Source: JAUVXJ01 sp964577995
Lineage (GTDB): Bacteria; Chloroflexota; Anaerolineae; UBA7937; B3-Chlor
NCBI GenBank assembly: GCA_964577995.1
Contig: CAZOBP010000002.1
Location: 16,286 to 80,285, forward strand
Direction of reading: 5' to 3'
Length of the DNA stretch: 64,000 bases
Below are positions 26,186 through 34,178 of the stretch, in pieces. How positions within the stretch are numbered: position 1 is the first letter of the stretch; each line of letters begins with the position of its first letter. The notes beneath the pieces are model-generated. The model searched no databases. It saw only the letters and a list, made by a program, of their open reading frames with translations, and was not told the DNA's origin. A program made the position numbers and the translations under genes.

Positions 26186-26893
26186 GTGAAAAAAGAAGCC
26201 ATTCTCGTGGTTGATGATGAGCCGCGGCTTGTCAGGCTGGTGCACGAGATCATGACGGCGGTGGGCTACGACGTACTCAGTGCACGCGATGGCAAGGAGG
26301 CATTGGAGGTCCTGGCCATCGAGGAACCAGACCTGGTTCTGCTGGACATCATGTTGCCTGGCGACATGGACGGCTATGATGTGTGCAGGCGGGTGAGAGA
26401 GTTCTCGGCCGTACCCGTCGTCATGCTGACGGCCAAGACGCGCGAGGTGGACATGCTGGAAGGCTTCGACGTCGGCGCTGATGACTATCTGACCAAGCCT
26501 TTCAATGCCAAGGAGCTGATCGCGAGGGTCAAGGCGGTCTTGCGCCGCAGTACACTGCCTGGCAAGGAAGCCATGATCACGGCTGACCTGTCGTGCGGCG
26601 ACCTGACAGTCAGCTTCGCCCGGCGCAACGTCAGGATGGGGGAGCGGGAAATTGCCCTCACGCCAACCGAGTTCAAGCTGCTCCAGCAGCTAGCGCTGAA
26701 CACGAACCGCGTGATGCTGCACGAGGACTTACTGACGGAGGTCTGGGGTCCTCAGTATCGCGACGACATAGACTATCTTCGAGCATACGTGCGCCATCTG
26801 CGGCTGAAGATAGAAGACGATCCGTCTCAACCCTGCTACATCCTCACCACCCCTGGGGTGGGCTACATGCTTTCGTGCCCCGAGGGCAGCTAG
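26186..26893 (+). CDS. OmpR/PhoB-family response regulator
   Basis: A 235-residue regulator with a receiver (AILVVDDEPRLVRL; aspartate in LVLLDIMLPGDMDGYD; threonine in VVMLTAKT; lysine in YLTKPFN) and a winged-helix output domain (LTPTEFKLLQQLALNTN, RAYVRHLRLKIEDDP, ending TTPGVGYML). The receiver has one extra residue between the aspartate and the MDG turn (MLPGDMDG instead of MPxMDG). GTG at 26186 is chosen because GGCGGG lies about 7 bases upstream and MKKEAILVVDDE is the usual start; a TTG at 26171 is the alternative. It is followed by a strong terminator. Confidence 0.9.
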   Translation: MKKEAILVVDDEPRLVRLVHEIMTAVGYDVLSARDGKEALEVLAIEEPDLVLLDIMLPGDMDGYDVCRRVREFSAVPVVMLTAKTREVDMLEGFDVGADDYLTKPFNAKELIARVKAVLRRSTLPGKEAMITADLSCGDLTVSFARRNVRMGEREIALTPTEFKLLQQLALNTNRVMLHEDLLTEVWGPQYRDDIDYLRAYVRHLRLKIEDDPSQPCYILTTPGVGYMLSCPEGS

Positions 26894-26936
26894 AAGACCC
26901 TCCATAGCACGCGCACTGCCATACTTGCATGCGAAG

Positions 26937-26962
26937 AACCCGTGATTTTTCACGGGTTTTTC
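26937..26962 (+). terminator. Intrinsic terminator after the response regulator
   Basis: Stem CCCGTGA/TCACGGG (26939-26945 and 26950-26956) with a short T loop and a trailing run of T from 26957. It separates the regulator from the NADH/HdrA gene cluster. Confidence 0.9.
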
Positions 26963-27108
26963 ATTTCTCTGCCCCTCCCTTTTATGAGAACTCCACGGAT
27001 TGTCCGGTAGAATGATACTGGCGCGATGCGTTGTAGCCACGAGACCTTCAGACTACACGTGCGACGTGTAAGCAGCGCTCGGATGGGGCGGTAACAAGGA
27101 GGGGCAAA

Positions 27109-27600
27109 GTGGATTTCCAGCTGGCGTTTGACGCGAGTGAGATTGATGACTTGTTGAATGGCAAGAGAGATGGCGGAAACGGATCTCTGATGGATGTGTT
27201 GGAGGAAGTCCAGGCGCGCTACCGGTATCTGCCGAGGGATGCGCTGATCTTGATCAGCGAGAGCATGGGAGTGCCGTTGAGCCAGACTTACGGTGTGGCT
27301 ACCTTCTACAATGCCTTCAGCCTGAAGCCCAAGGGCAGGCATGTCATCAACGTGTGCACTGGGACAGCGTGCATGGTCCGAGGCGCCAAGAAGGTCCTAG
27401 AGAGGATCTCCGAGAGGCTGGGCATACAGCCTGGCGAGACTACGGAAGACGGGCAATTCACGTTGGAGACGGTGAATTGCCTGGGTGCCTGTGCTTTGGG
27501 ACCCGTGGTTGTGGCGGACGGTGCATACTCCGGGGAGATGACCAGTGCGAAGACAGACGCGTTGCTGAAAGAAGTGATGAGTGAGGTCGAGACGGTATAG
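27109..27600 (+). CDS. nuoE: NuoE/HydC-like [2Fe-2S] thioredoxin-fold subunit
   Basis: A 163-residue subunit of the 24-kDa complex I family. The helical N-terminus has GSLMDVLEEVQARYRYLP and the GVATFYNAFSLKPKG segment; the thioredoxin-fold part has the four cluster cysteines in CTGTACMVRG and NCLGACALGPVV. Length and order match NuoE, HoxE and HydC. GTG at 27109 follows AAGGAGGGG. It is the first gene of an eight-gene run that has the NADH-oxidising module but no membrane part of complex I, so it belongs to a soluble complex. It and NuoF should pass electrons from NADH. Confidence 0.92.
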   Translation: MDFQLAFDASEIDDLLNGKRDGGNGSLMDVLEEVQARYRYLPRDALILISESMGVPLSQTYGVATFYNAFSLKPKGRHVINVCTGTACMVRGAKKVLERISERLGIQPGETTEDGQFTLETVNCLGACALGPVVVADGAYSGEMTSAKTDALLKEVMSEVETV

Positions 27601-27603
27601 CAC

Positions 27604-29457
27604 ATGACCATGGTACGAACCCCCGAAGAGTTGGAGAGCCTCAAGCAGAAGCTGCTGGCAGCAAGGGAACCCGACAAGCCGCGGGTCTCCGTGTGTTGCG
27701 GGACCGGCTGTCGGGTCCATGGAAGCATGGATGTGATCGAGGCTTTTCGACAGGAGATTGACAAGCGGAATCTGAACGGGGACATCAGCGTCGTCGGCAC
27801 AGGATGCCATGGGTTCTGTGAAAAGGGTCCCGTTGTCGTCCTCAAGCCAAGCGGCGTCTTCTATCAGAGAGTGGGTCTAGGGGATGTCCCTGAGATCGTC
27901 TCCGAGACTGTGCTCAATGGGGCGGTCATCGACAGGCTGACCTACGTAGATCCGGCAAGCGGTGCGAAGGTAGTCTACGAAGAGGACGTGCCCTTCTATC
28001 GCAAGCAGCAGCGGCTGGTGCTGGACCTGAACGGTGACATCGATCCCACCAACATAGAGGACTACATTGCCTTTGGCGGATACGCGGCGTTGGGCAAGGC
28101 TCTGCACCAGATGAAGCCTGAAGGGGTGATCGAGGAGGTTGTGGAGTCCGGACTGCGAGGGCGAGGCGGCGCAGGGTTCCCAGCGGGGATCAAGTGGAGA
28201 CTGTGCCGAGAGGCAGATGGAGACACCAAGTACATCATCTGCAATGCAGACGAGGGCGACCCGGGTGCATACATGGATCGCAGCATCATGGAGGGCAATC
28301 CTCACAGAGTAGTGGAGGGCATGATCATCGGCGCCTGGGCCATTGGCGCGCACGAGGGATACGTCTACATCCGCAATGAGTATCCTCTAGCGGTGGAGAA
28401 CCTCAGAATAGCCATAGGGCAGGCGCAGGAGTATGGATTCCTCGGCCATGACATTCTGGGTTCGGGCTTCGATTTCTCGATCCACATACGCCCCGGGAGC
28501 GGCGCGTTCGTGTGTGGCGAGGAGACCGCCCTGATGGCGTCCATTGAGGACAGGATTGGGGAGCCGAGACCGAGACCGCCATATCCAGCGGAAAGGGGTC
28601 TGTGGGGCAAGCCGACCAACATCAACAATGTGGAGACCTGGGCGAACGTACCCATCGTGATCGATCGGGGAGGAGAGTTGTACTCCCAGATAGGCACGGA
28701 CAAGAGCAAGGGCACCAAGATCTTCTCAGTGGTGGGGAACATCAACAACACAGGGCTGGTCGAGGTGCCCATGGGGACCACTTTGTCCGAGATCGTTTAC
28801 GACATCGGCGGTGGCGTTCCGGGGGGCAAGGAGTGCAAGGCAGTTCAGCTTGGCGGACCGTCCGGAGGATGTCTGCCTCGGGAGCATTTCGATGTCCCTA
28901 TCGACTTCGAGTCCTTGCAGGAACTTGGTGCCATCATGGGCTCTGGCGGCATGGTGGTCTGTGACGAGGATACCTGTATGGTGGAGTTTGCCAGGTACTT
29001 CATGGATTTCGTTCAGCAGGAATCCTGCGGCAAATGCGTGCCCTGTCGTCTGGGGACGAGGGCCATGCTAGAGGTGCTCACCAGGATCACGCAGGGAGAG
29101 GGCCAGGAAGGAGACATCGAATACCTGGAGGAGTTGGCCAAACAGATCAGGGAGTCCTCTCTGTGTGGCCTGGGGCAGACTGCGCCCAATCCCGTGCTCT
29201 CGACAATACGTTACTTCCGCGATGAGTACGAAGCGCATATCCGGGACAAGCACTGTCCGGCTCACGTTTGCAGGGCTCTGATTCACTATTCCGTTGATCC
29301 CGAGAAGTGCACTGGCTGCGGACGCTGCCTTCGCAACTGTCCGGCTGAGGCCATAAGCGGCGCCAAGAAGGAACCCCACAACATAGACCAGGAGAAGTGC
29401 ATCAAGTGCGGTTCCTGCTATGAGCTGTGCAAGTTCGATGCAATCGTCGTGGAGTAG
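27604..29457 (+). CDS. nuoF: NuoF/HydB-like NADH-binding flavoprotein with extra Fe-S domains
   Basis: A 617-residue protein. Residues 25-110 are an added [2Fe-2S] thioredoxin-like domain (VCCGTGCRVHG, GTGCHGFCEKG). The NuoF core follows, with the NADH/FMN glycine loop GLRGRGGAGFPAGIKW near 185, an SLBB domain near 370-420, and the [4Fe-4S] motif SCGKCVPCRLGT near 473. The C-terminus (568-617) is a 2[4Fe-4S] ferredoxin (CTGCGRCLRNCP and CIKCGSCYELCK). This order is that of HydB of electron-bifurcating hydrogenases and NADP-reducing enzymes, not of plain NuoF. It starts 4 bases after nuoE. It is the NADH and FMN site of the predicted complex. Confidence 0.92.
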   Translation: MTMVRTPEELESLKQKLLAAREPDKPRVSVCCGTGCRVHGSMDVIEAFRQEIDKRNLNGDISVVGTGCHGFCEKGPVVVLKPSGVFYQRVGLGDVPEIVSETVLNGAVIDRLTYVDPASGAKVVYEEDVPFYRKQQRLVLDLNGDIDPTNIEDYIAFGGYAALGKALHQMKPEGVIEEVVESGLRGRGGAGFPAGIKWRLCREADGDTKYIICNADEGDPGAYMDRSIMEGNPHRVVEGMIIGAWAIGAHEGYVYIRNEYPLAVENLRIAIGQAQEYGFLGHDILGSGFDFSIHIRPGSGAFVCGEETALMASIEDRIGEPRPRPPYPAERGLWGKPTNINNVETWANVPIVIDRGGELYSQIGTDKSKGTKIFSVVGNINNTGLVEVPMGTTLSEIVYDIGGGVPGGKECKAVQLGGPSGGCLPREHFDVPIDFESLQELGAIMGSGGMVVCDEDTCMVEFARYFMDFVQQESCGKCVPCRLGTRAMLEVLTRITQGEGQEGDIEYLEELAKQIRESSLCGLGQTAPNPVLSTIRYFRDEYEAHIRDKHCPAHVCRALIHYSVDPEKCTGCGRCLRNCPAEAISGAKKEPHNIDQEKCIKCGSCYELCKFDAIVVE

Positions 29458-29471
29458 AAAGGCGACAGTGG

Positions 29472-30155
29472 ATGATCATCCTAACCATCAATGGCCGGGA
29501 AGTTGAGGCCATAGAAGGTTCAACGATACTGGAAGCTGCGCGGGAGAACGGCATCGAGATTCCGACTCTTTGCTACCATGAGGCTCTCGAGCCCTACGGT
29601 AGCTGCCGCCTCTGTGTGGTCGAGCTGGCTACGCCCAGGGGGCCTCGCCTGGTTGCGTCCTGCGTTTATCCTGCCGAGGAAGGGGCGGTAGTGAAGACCG
29701 ATTCCGAGATGGTGCAGCGCTCGCGCCGCATGACTGTGGAGTTGCTGTTGGCTTCTGCTCCCCACGCGAAGGTCATACAGGAGTTGGCTGCGGAAATGGG
29801 CGTGCAGGAGCCTCGGGTGAGCCTGGGCGACAACGATTGCATACTATGCGGCCTGTGCGTACGGGCCTGTCGCGAGATTGTCGGGGCCAACGCCATTAGT
29901 CTTGTCAATCGAGGCTTCAGCAAAGAGGTAAGCCCTCCCTTCGAGATCGGCTCCAATGCCTGTATTGGTTGCACAACCTGCGTCTTCATCTGTCCGACGG
30001 GCGCCATCAAGCTGGAGGATGTTCTGGCCAACAGATCTGTGCATCGTTGGGCCTCGGATTTCGAGGCCACAGCTTGCAAGATCTGTGGTGACCACTATCT
30101 TGCGCCCGAGTTCGCGGCGGAAGTGGAACAGCCGCTCGATGCAAAGGGCGTGTGA
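29472..30155 (+). CDS. NuoG N-terminal/HoxU-like Fe-S subunit
   Basis: A 227-residue protein: a plant-type [2Fe-2S] domain (CYHEALEPYGSCRLCVVEL, then ASCVYP), a short helical link, and a 2[4Fe-4S] ferredoxin part (CILCGLCVRACREIVG and ACIGCTTCVFICPTG). Near the end is CKICGDH, a further cysteine pair. It lacks the molybdopterin part of NuoG and the H-cluster domain of HydA. Such short proteins carry electrons between NuoEF and another enzyme, here most likely the HdrA fusion (inference). ATG at 29472 gives MIILTINGREVEAIEG, the normal start; an earlier ATG at 29427 lies inside nuoF. Confidence 0.85.
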   Translation: MIILTINGREVEAIEGSTILEAARENGIEIPTLCYHEALEPYGSCRLCVVELATPRGPRLVASCVYPAEEGAVVKTDSEMVQRSRRMTVELLLASAPHAKVIQELAAEMGVQEPRVSLGDNDCILCGLCVRACREIVGANAISLVNRGFSKEVSPPFEIGSNACIGCTTCVFICPTGAIKLEDVLANRSVHRWASDFEATACKICGDHYLAPEFAAEVEQPLDAKGV

Positions 30156-30191
30156 TCGGCAGTCTGGGACCTACCTGAAGGAGCATGGGAA

Positions 30192-32315
30192 GTGACCGTT
30201 GAAGGCGAAGTCAGAATCGGCGTTTTCGTGTGCGAGTGCGGAGGGAAGATCTCGGATGCCGTTGACGTGGGGATGGTGGTAGAAGGCGCCGCGAAGATGC
30301 CCGGCGTAGTGCTGGCGCGGCGAGAACTCTATGGCTGCTCCAAGGCAGGACTCTGCGACATTGGGCAAGCGATAGAGGAACGGGGCCTGAATCGCGTGGT
30401 GATTGTCGGCTGCACACCTCGTACCCATGGGCCGCTGTTCGAGGGGGCCTTGAGCAAAGCAGGCTTGAGTGCCTCACTCTTTGAGATGGTCAACGCCCGA
30501 GAGCAGTGCGCACTGGTGCACGCTGAGGATAAGGACGGGGCGAACAAGAAGGCCCTGGACTTGACACGAATGGGAGTGGCCAAGGCAGCGGTGCTAGAGC
30601 CTGTGCAGAAGGTGGAAGTCAACGTGGCACCGATGGCCTTAGTCATCGGCGGGGGAATAGCTGGCCTCACCGCGGCCACGACGGTGGCCGCGAGAGGGTT
30701 TCCCGTCAAACTGGTGGAGAAAGCACCGCAGTTGGGTGGTCAGGTCGCTCGACTGCATACTCTCTATCCATCCGGCGAGAGTGCCAAGGAGTTCATTGAG
30801 AAGAAGATCCGAGCTGCGAAGGAGCATGAGGATATCGAGGTGCTAGTTGGCGCCAGAGTGACAGACCTGTCAGGCCCGGCAGGTGACTACAAGGTTACCG
30901 TGGCCCAGGACGGGAGGAATCTGGAGTTTCACGTGGGGGCGGTGATAGTGGCCACAGGGGCCCAAGAGGCTGAGCCTGGCGAGGGATACGAGCACAGCAG
31001 TGTCCAAGTGATGACCCAGTCTGAGATGGAGCAGGCGTTGCAGCAGGGTGGTCCCCACGCCAAGCGTGCGGCGATAGTGGTGGTCGAGCCAAACCCCGAG
31101 CAGTACTCCTCAGTATCCGCCGCGGCAGCGCTGAAGAACTCCGCAGTGTTGAAGCGCAGAGATCCCGAAGCCACGGTTTCTCTGCTCTTCAACGATCTCT
31201 CTTCGGACCTCACTAGCACAATGATCGGGGAAGCGAGGGGCCTGGGCGTCCAGTTCTACAAATACGATGGAGATTTGCCTCCGCGCATCACCGACCAGGG
31301 CGTGGAGGTCTTCGATCATTTGCGCGGAGGCCAAGCCACTATCCCCTGCGACCTGGTTGTGCTGGCTATGCCTTTGGTCCCACAGTCGGATGCCGCATCG
31401 GTTTCCAGAATGCTGGCCGTACCACTGGACGAGCGCGGCTTCCTGCTGGAACCCAGCATACGGCTGCGACCCGGGAGCTACATCCCCAGGGGCATCTTCG
31501 CATGTGGCAGCGCGCACTATCCGACGAATGCGCACGAGAGCATCTTCCAAGGCTATCGCGCAGGTGTGAGAGCCTTGAGCCATCTTTCGTCGGGCAGGCT
31601 CACCAGTCACGGGCCACGTCCCCGCGTGATTGACAGTCGCTGTGTGGGTTGCGGGACCTGTGTCGAGTCCTGCCCCTTCCATGCCATTTCGATGCTCACC
31701 AGGGAAGGAACGCTGAGTGTGTCCCGGATCGATGTCTCGCTGTGCAACGGGTGCGGCAACTGCACGGTGGTATGTCCGGCCAAGGCCATCATCATGGAGA
31801 CCTACGGAGACAGGGAGCTGATCGCTCAGATCAATGCAGCGTTGGCTGCTCGGAGGAACGGTGAGTCGCGGATACTCGCATTCCTCTGTGAGTGGAGCGG
31901 CTACGCGGCAGCCGACTTGGCCGGAGCCGAGGGCCGGCAGTATCCGTCCAACGTACGGATCATACGGGTCGGGTGTTCGGCACGTTTCGATCCCTATCTG
32001 GTTTTGTGGGCCTTCCTACAAGGTGCCGACGGCGTCCTATTGGGTGCATGCGATCCAGGCATGTGCCACTACATAGACGGAAACAGGTGGGCGGCAGAGC
32101 GGGTGGAGATGCTGGGCCGGATGCTCGAGCAAGCCGGCTTCGACTCCAGAAGACTGCATCTGGAGTGGTTCAAGCCCGATGATGCCCAGCAGTTTGTGAA
32201 AGTCGTGAGGGAATTCGCAGACGAGATAGAGTACCTGGGACCCATAGGCGAAGTTGACGCCGATCAGAGCCACTGGGCCACTGTGGGCGAGGAACTGCTG
32301 GTCTCTGAATCGTAG
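30192..32315 (+). CDS. hdrA: HdrA-MvhD fusion: electron-bifurcating flavoprotein with hydrogenase iron-sulfur domain
   Basis: A 707-residue fusion. Residues 1-140 are the HdrA N-terminal domain (IGVFVCECGGKISDAVDV, VVIVGCTPRTHGPLF). A thioredoxin-reductase-like FAD domain follows (VIGGGIAGLTAATTVA near 154, PQLGGQVARLHTLYP near 183). Two [4Fe-4S] motifs are CVGCGTCVESCP near 482 and CNGCGNCTVVCP near 517. The last 150 residues are an MvhD/FlpD domain (FLCEWSGYAAADLAG, RVGCSARFDP, GACDPGMCHYIDGN). Most MvhD domains read CNWCSYAGADLAG, so the second cysteine is serine here. HdrA holds the bifurcating FAD in heterodisulfide reductase complexes (established). No hdrB or hdrC follows; the partner is the NADH module upstream. 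GTG at 30192 follows AAGGAG. Confidence 0.88.
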   Translation: MTVEGEVRIGVFVCECGGKISDAVDVGMVVEGAAKMPGVVLARRELYGCSKAGLCDIGQAIEERGLNRVVIVGCTPRTHGPLFEGALSKAGLSASLFEMVNAREQCALVHAEDKDGANKKALDLTRMGVAKAAVLEPVQKVEVNVAPMALVIGGGIAGLTAATTVAARGFPVKLVEKAPQLGGQVARLHTLYPSGESAKEFIEKKIRAAKEHEDIEVLVGARVTDLSGPAGDYKVTVAQDGRNLEFHVGAVIVATGAQEAEPGEGYEHSSVQVMTQSEMEQALQQGGPHAKRAAIVVVEPNPEQYSSVSAAAALKNSAVLKRRDPEATVSLLFNDLSSDLTSTMIGEARGLGVQFYKYDGDLPPRITDQGVEVFDHLRGGQATIPCDLVVLAMPLVPQSDAASVSRMLAVPLDERGFLLEPSIRLRPGSYIPRGIFACGSAHYPTNAHESIFQGYRAGVRALSHLSSGRLTSHGPRPRVIDSRCVGCGTCVESCPFHAISMLTREGTLSVSRIDVSLCNGCGNCTVVCPAKAIIMETYGDRELIAQINAALAARRNGESRILAFLCEWSGYAAADLAGAEGRQYPSNVRIIRVGCSARFDPYLVLWAFLQGADGVLLGACDPGMCHYIDGNRWAAERVEMLGRMLEQAGFDSRRLHLEWFKPDDAQQFVKVVREFADEIEYLGPIGEVDADQSHWATVGEELLVSES

Positions 32316-32348
32316 ATTCGAGGATGTAGGAGTTAGGGAGGACGCTTG

Positions 32349-33533
32349 ATGGTGAAGCGGATGGAATTGGAGGTTTGGGACCTGGACAGATGTGCGGGCT
32401 GTGGCCTCTGCGTGGCCACGTGCTCCAAGGGCATGCTGCACTGGGATGGCGAGGCAAACCATCCGGTTAGAGAGGTAAGGCAGAAGAGGATCGGTCTCAC
32501 AAACATCCCTCTCGATAGTTGCACTTTCTGCCAGGTGTTCTGTGAGGAGACGTGTCCCAGGCTTCATCAGTGGGAGGAGTTGCCAACCCGTCGAGTGGTT
32601 TCGGCGAGGGCAGTGGGACCCGTCGAGAGCGGTGAGCCCATGGATGTGATCAAGGCACTCATGATCGGCAATCTGTCCGCCGGTGCAATAGATGGCGTGA
32701 TCGCGAACGATATCAATGATTGGACCCTCCAACCGCGCGCAGAGGTGAAAACCACCGTCGAGGCGATGGCGGACAGCCTTGGGTTGCAGGGACTTTGGGT
32801 GCCCACCTTGGACAGACTCAACGAGGCGGTGTACGAGCGAAGACTGAGCAACATCGCAGTCGTCGGCCCCCCATGTTCTGCTGAGGCCATCAGAACGCTA
32901 AGAGCTTCGGGCAATGAGCGGCTGGCCCCATACAAGGACGCGCTGCGCTTGAGCGTTGCCTTGTTCTGTACGGGCGTTTACTACCCTGGCCAGGTGCGGG
33001 AGTTCCTCGAGGAGTCGATGGGCATAGTGGGCCGAGACGTGAAGCAGATCCACAGTTCGCCGCGCGAGAAGGAGCTGAGGGTCGTGCTGTGGGACGGTTC
33101 AACCATCACGGTTCCTCTGGCCAAGATAGAAGCCTATACACGACCGGGCTGCGCCACTTGCGGCGATTTCCTGGGAGAATCCGCAGACATCTCTGTGGGT
33201 AAGGTGGGTGCGAAGGCAGGCTACTGTACACTGATCACCAGAAGCGCAACTGGCGATGATTGCCTACAAAACGCCGTCGATCTGGGACTACTGGAGACTG
33301 TGGATGAGGTGGACGAGAAAGCGTTGCTTGCAGCAAAGGAGGACAAGGAGCGCAGGGAAAGGGCCCAGGCCTTCGATGACTTGATGCTGATGATGCTGGA
33401 CGCTCTGAGAGAGCCTCAGAAGCGAGCTGAGGTGAGGCAAGAGTTCGTGAGGTTGTACGAGGTAGAGAGTGTACCTGAATCACTGCAGGAGGGAACGAGC
33501 CATGGCGCATGCGGCGAGTGTGCTGGATGCTAA
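32349..33533 (+). CDS. FrhB/FdhB-family flavin Fe-S subunit (coenzyme F420 hydrogenase/dehydrogenase beta type)
   Basis: A 394-residue FrhB-family protein. The N-terminus has a ferredoxin motif RCAGCGLCVATCSKGM, then CTFCQVFCEETCP, a second cysteine group. The FrhB core has VVGPPCSAEAIRTL near residue 175, ALFCTGVYY near 205 and TRPGCATCGDF near 263, all with the usual cysteines. The C-terminus ends in a cysteine cluster, CGECAGC. This family reduces F420, or in bacteria works as an FAD/ferredoxin adaptor in hydrogenase, formate dehydrogenase or glutamate synthase complexes. ATG at 32349 lies 6 bases after AGGGAGG. Its 3' end overlaps the next gene by 32 bases. No F420-biosynthesis gene is in the window. 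Confidence 0.85.
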   Translation: MVKRMELEVWDLDRCAGCGLCVATCSKGMLHWDGEANHPVREVRQKRIGLTNIPLDSCTFCQVFCEETCPRLHQWEELPTRRVVSARAVGPVESGEPMDVIKALMIGNLSAGAIDGVIANDINDWTLQPRAEVKTTVEAMADSLGLQGLWVPTLDRLNEAVYERRLSNIAVVGPPCSAEAIRTLRASGNERLAPYKDALRLSVALFCTGVYYPGQVREFLEESMGIVGRDVKQIHSSPREKELRVVLWDGSTITVPLAKIEAYTRPGCATCGDFLGESADISVGKVGAKAGYCTLITRSATGDDCLQNAVDLGLLETVDEVDEKALLAAKEDKERRERAQAFDDLMLMMLDALREPQKRAEVRQEFVRLYEVESVPESLQEGTSHGACGECAGC

Positions 33534-34167
33534 GGGAAAGGACTTGAGGGCGGCGAGTACAGAGCTCAAGTCTCTGCTCGCCAAGGAGCCGGTAGTTGTG
33601 AAGAACGCTTCCCATTTACACGGACTGTGTGGGGGACTCAAGCGCGGCGAGATAACCATAGACGGAGATGGGGGAGACTATCTGGGTGTGGTGAACAGTG
33701 GGGCCTTGATCAAGGTCACTGGCAATGCAGGCAAGTACGTCGCGGACAACATGACCTCGGGAAAAGTGATCGTAGAGGGAGATGCCGACTACGGCGCAGG
33801 TCAGTACTGCTATGGCGGCGAGGTGGTGGTCAAGGGTAACGCTGGCGATTTCACGGCCACGATGAACAAGGGTGCCACGATCGTGATCGGCGGCGACGTG
33901 GGAGACGAAACCGCCACCTACATGGTCGGTGGCGATGTGGTCATCGTCGGCGACGCCGGAGAGAACCTGGGCAATTATCTCATCAGGGGCAACGTCTACA
34001 TCGGGGGCGATTGGGACAGTCTGGGCCACAACTGCGCTGTTAGCGAAGTGGGTGTTGAGGACATCCAGAGATTGGAGTCTCTGTTAAGGGAGCACGGCGT
34101 CATTGTGAATGCCAAGACGTTCCGCAAGATCGTGCCCTTGTCGGACAAACCGTTCTACTCTCACTAG
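33502..34167 (+). CDS. Glutamate synthase GXGXG domain protein (GltB C-terminal-like)
   Basis: A 221-residue stand-alone GXGXG domain. It is a right-handed beta helix with repeats such as GGLKRGEITIDGDGGDYLG, GNAGKYVADNMTSGKVIVEG and GGEVVVKGNAGDFTATMN, giving the glycine-rich staircase seen in the alpha subunit C-terminus of glutamate synthase and in formylmethanofuran dehydrogenase FwdC. Archaea often encode it separately (GltB3 type). ATG at 33502 lies 15 bases after AGGAGGGA and overlaps frhB. It forms the wall of the ammonia tunnel in complete glutamate synthase; here the ammonia-releasing domain is missing. Confidence 0.88.
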   Translation: MAHAASVLDAKGKDLRAASTELKSLLAKEPVVVKNASHLHGLCGGLKRGEITIDGDGGDYLGVVNSGALIKVTGNAGKYVADNMTSGKVIVEGDADYGAGQYCYGGEVVVKGNAGDFTATMNKGATIVIGGDVGDETATYMVGGDVVIVGDAGENLGNYLIRGNVYIGGDWDSLGHNCAVSEVGVEDIQRLESLLREHGVIVNAKTFRKIVPLSDKPFYSH

Positions 34168-34178
34168 GAGGATTTCTG

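Noticed and set aside
27109..30155. NuoE-NuoF-NuoG-like genes as part of respiratory complex I
   Set aside because: No membrane subunits (NuoA, H, J-N) follow; NuoF has HydB-type extra domains and the NuoG-like protein is only its N-terminal part.
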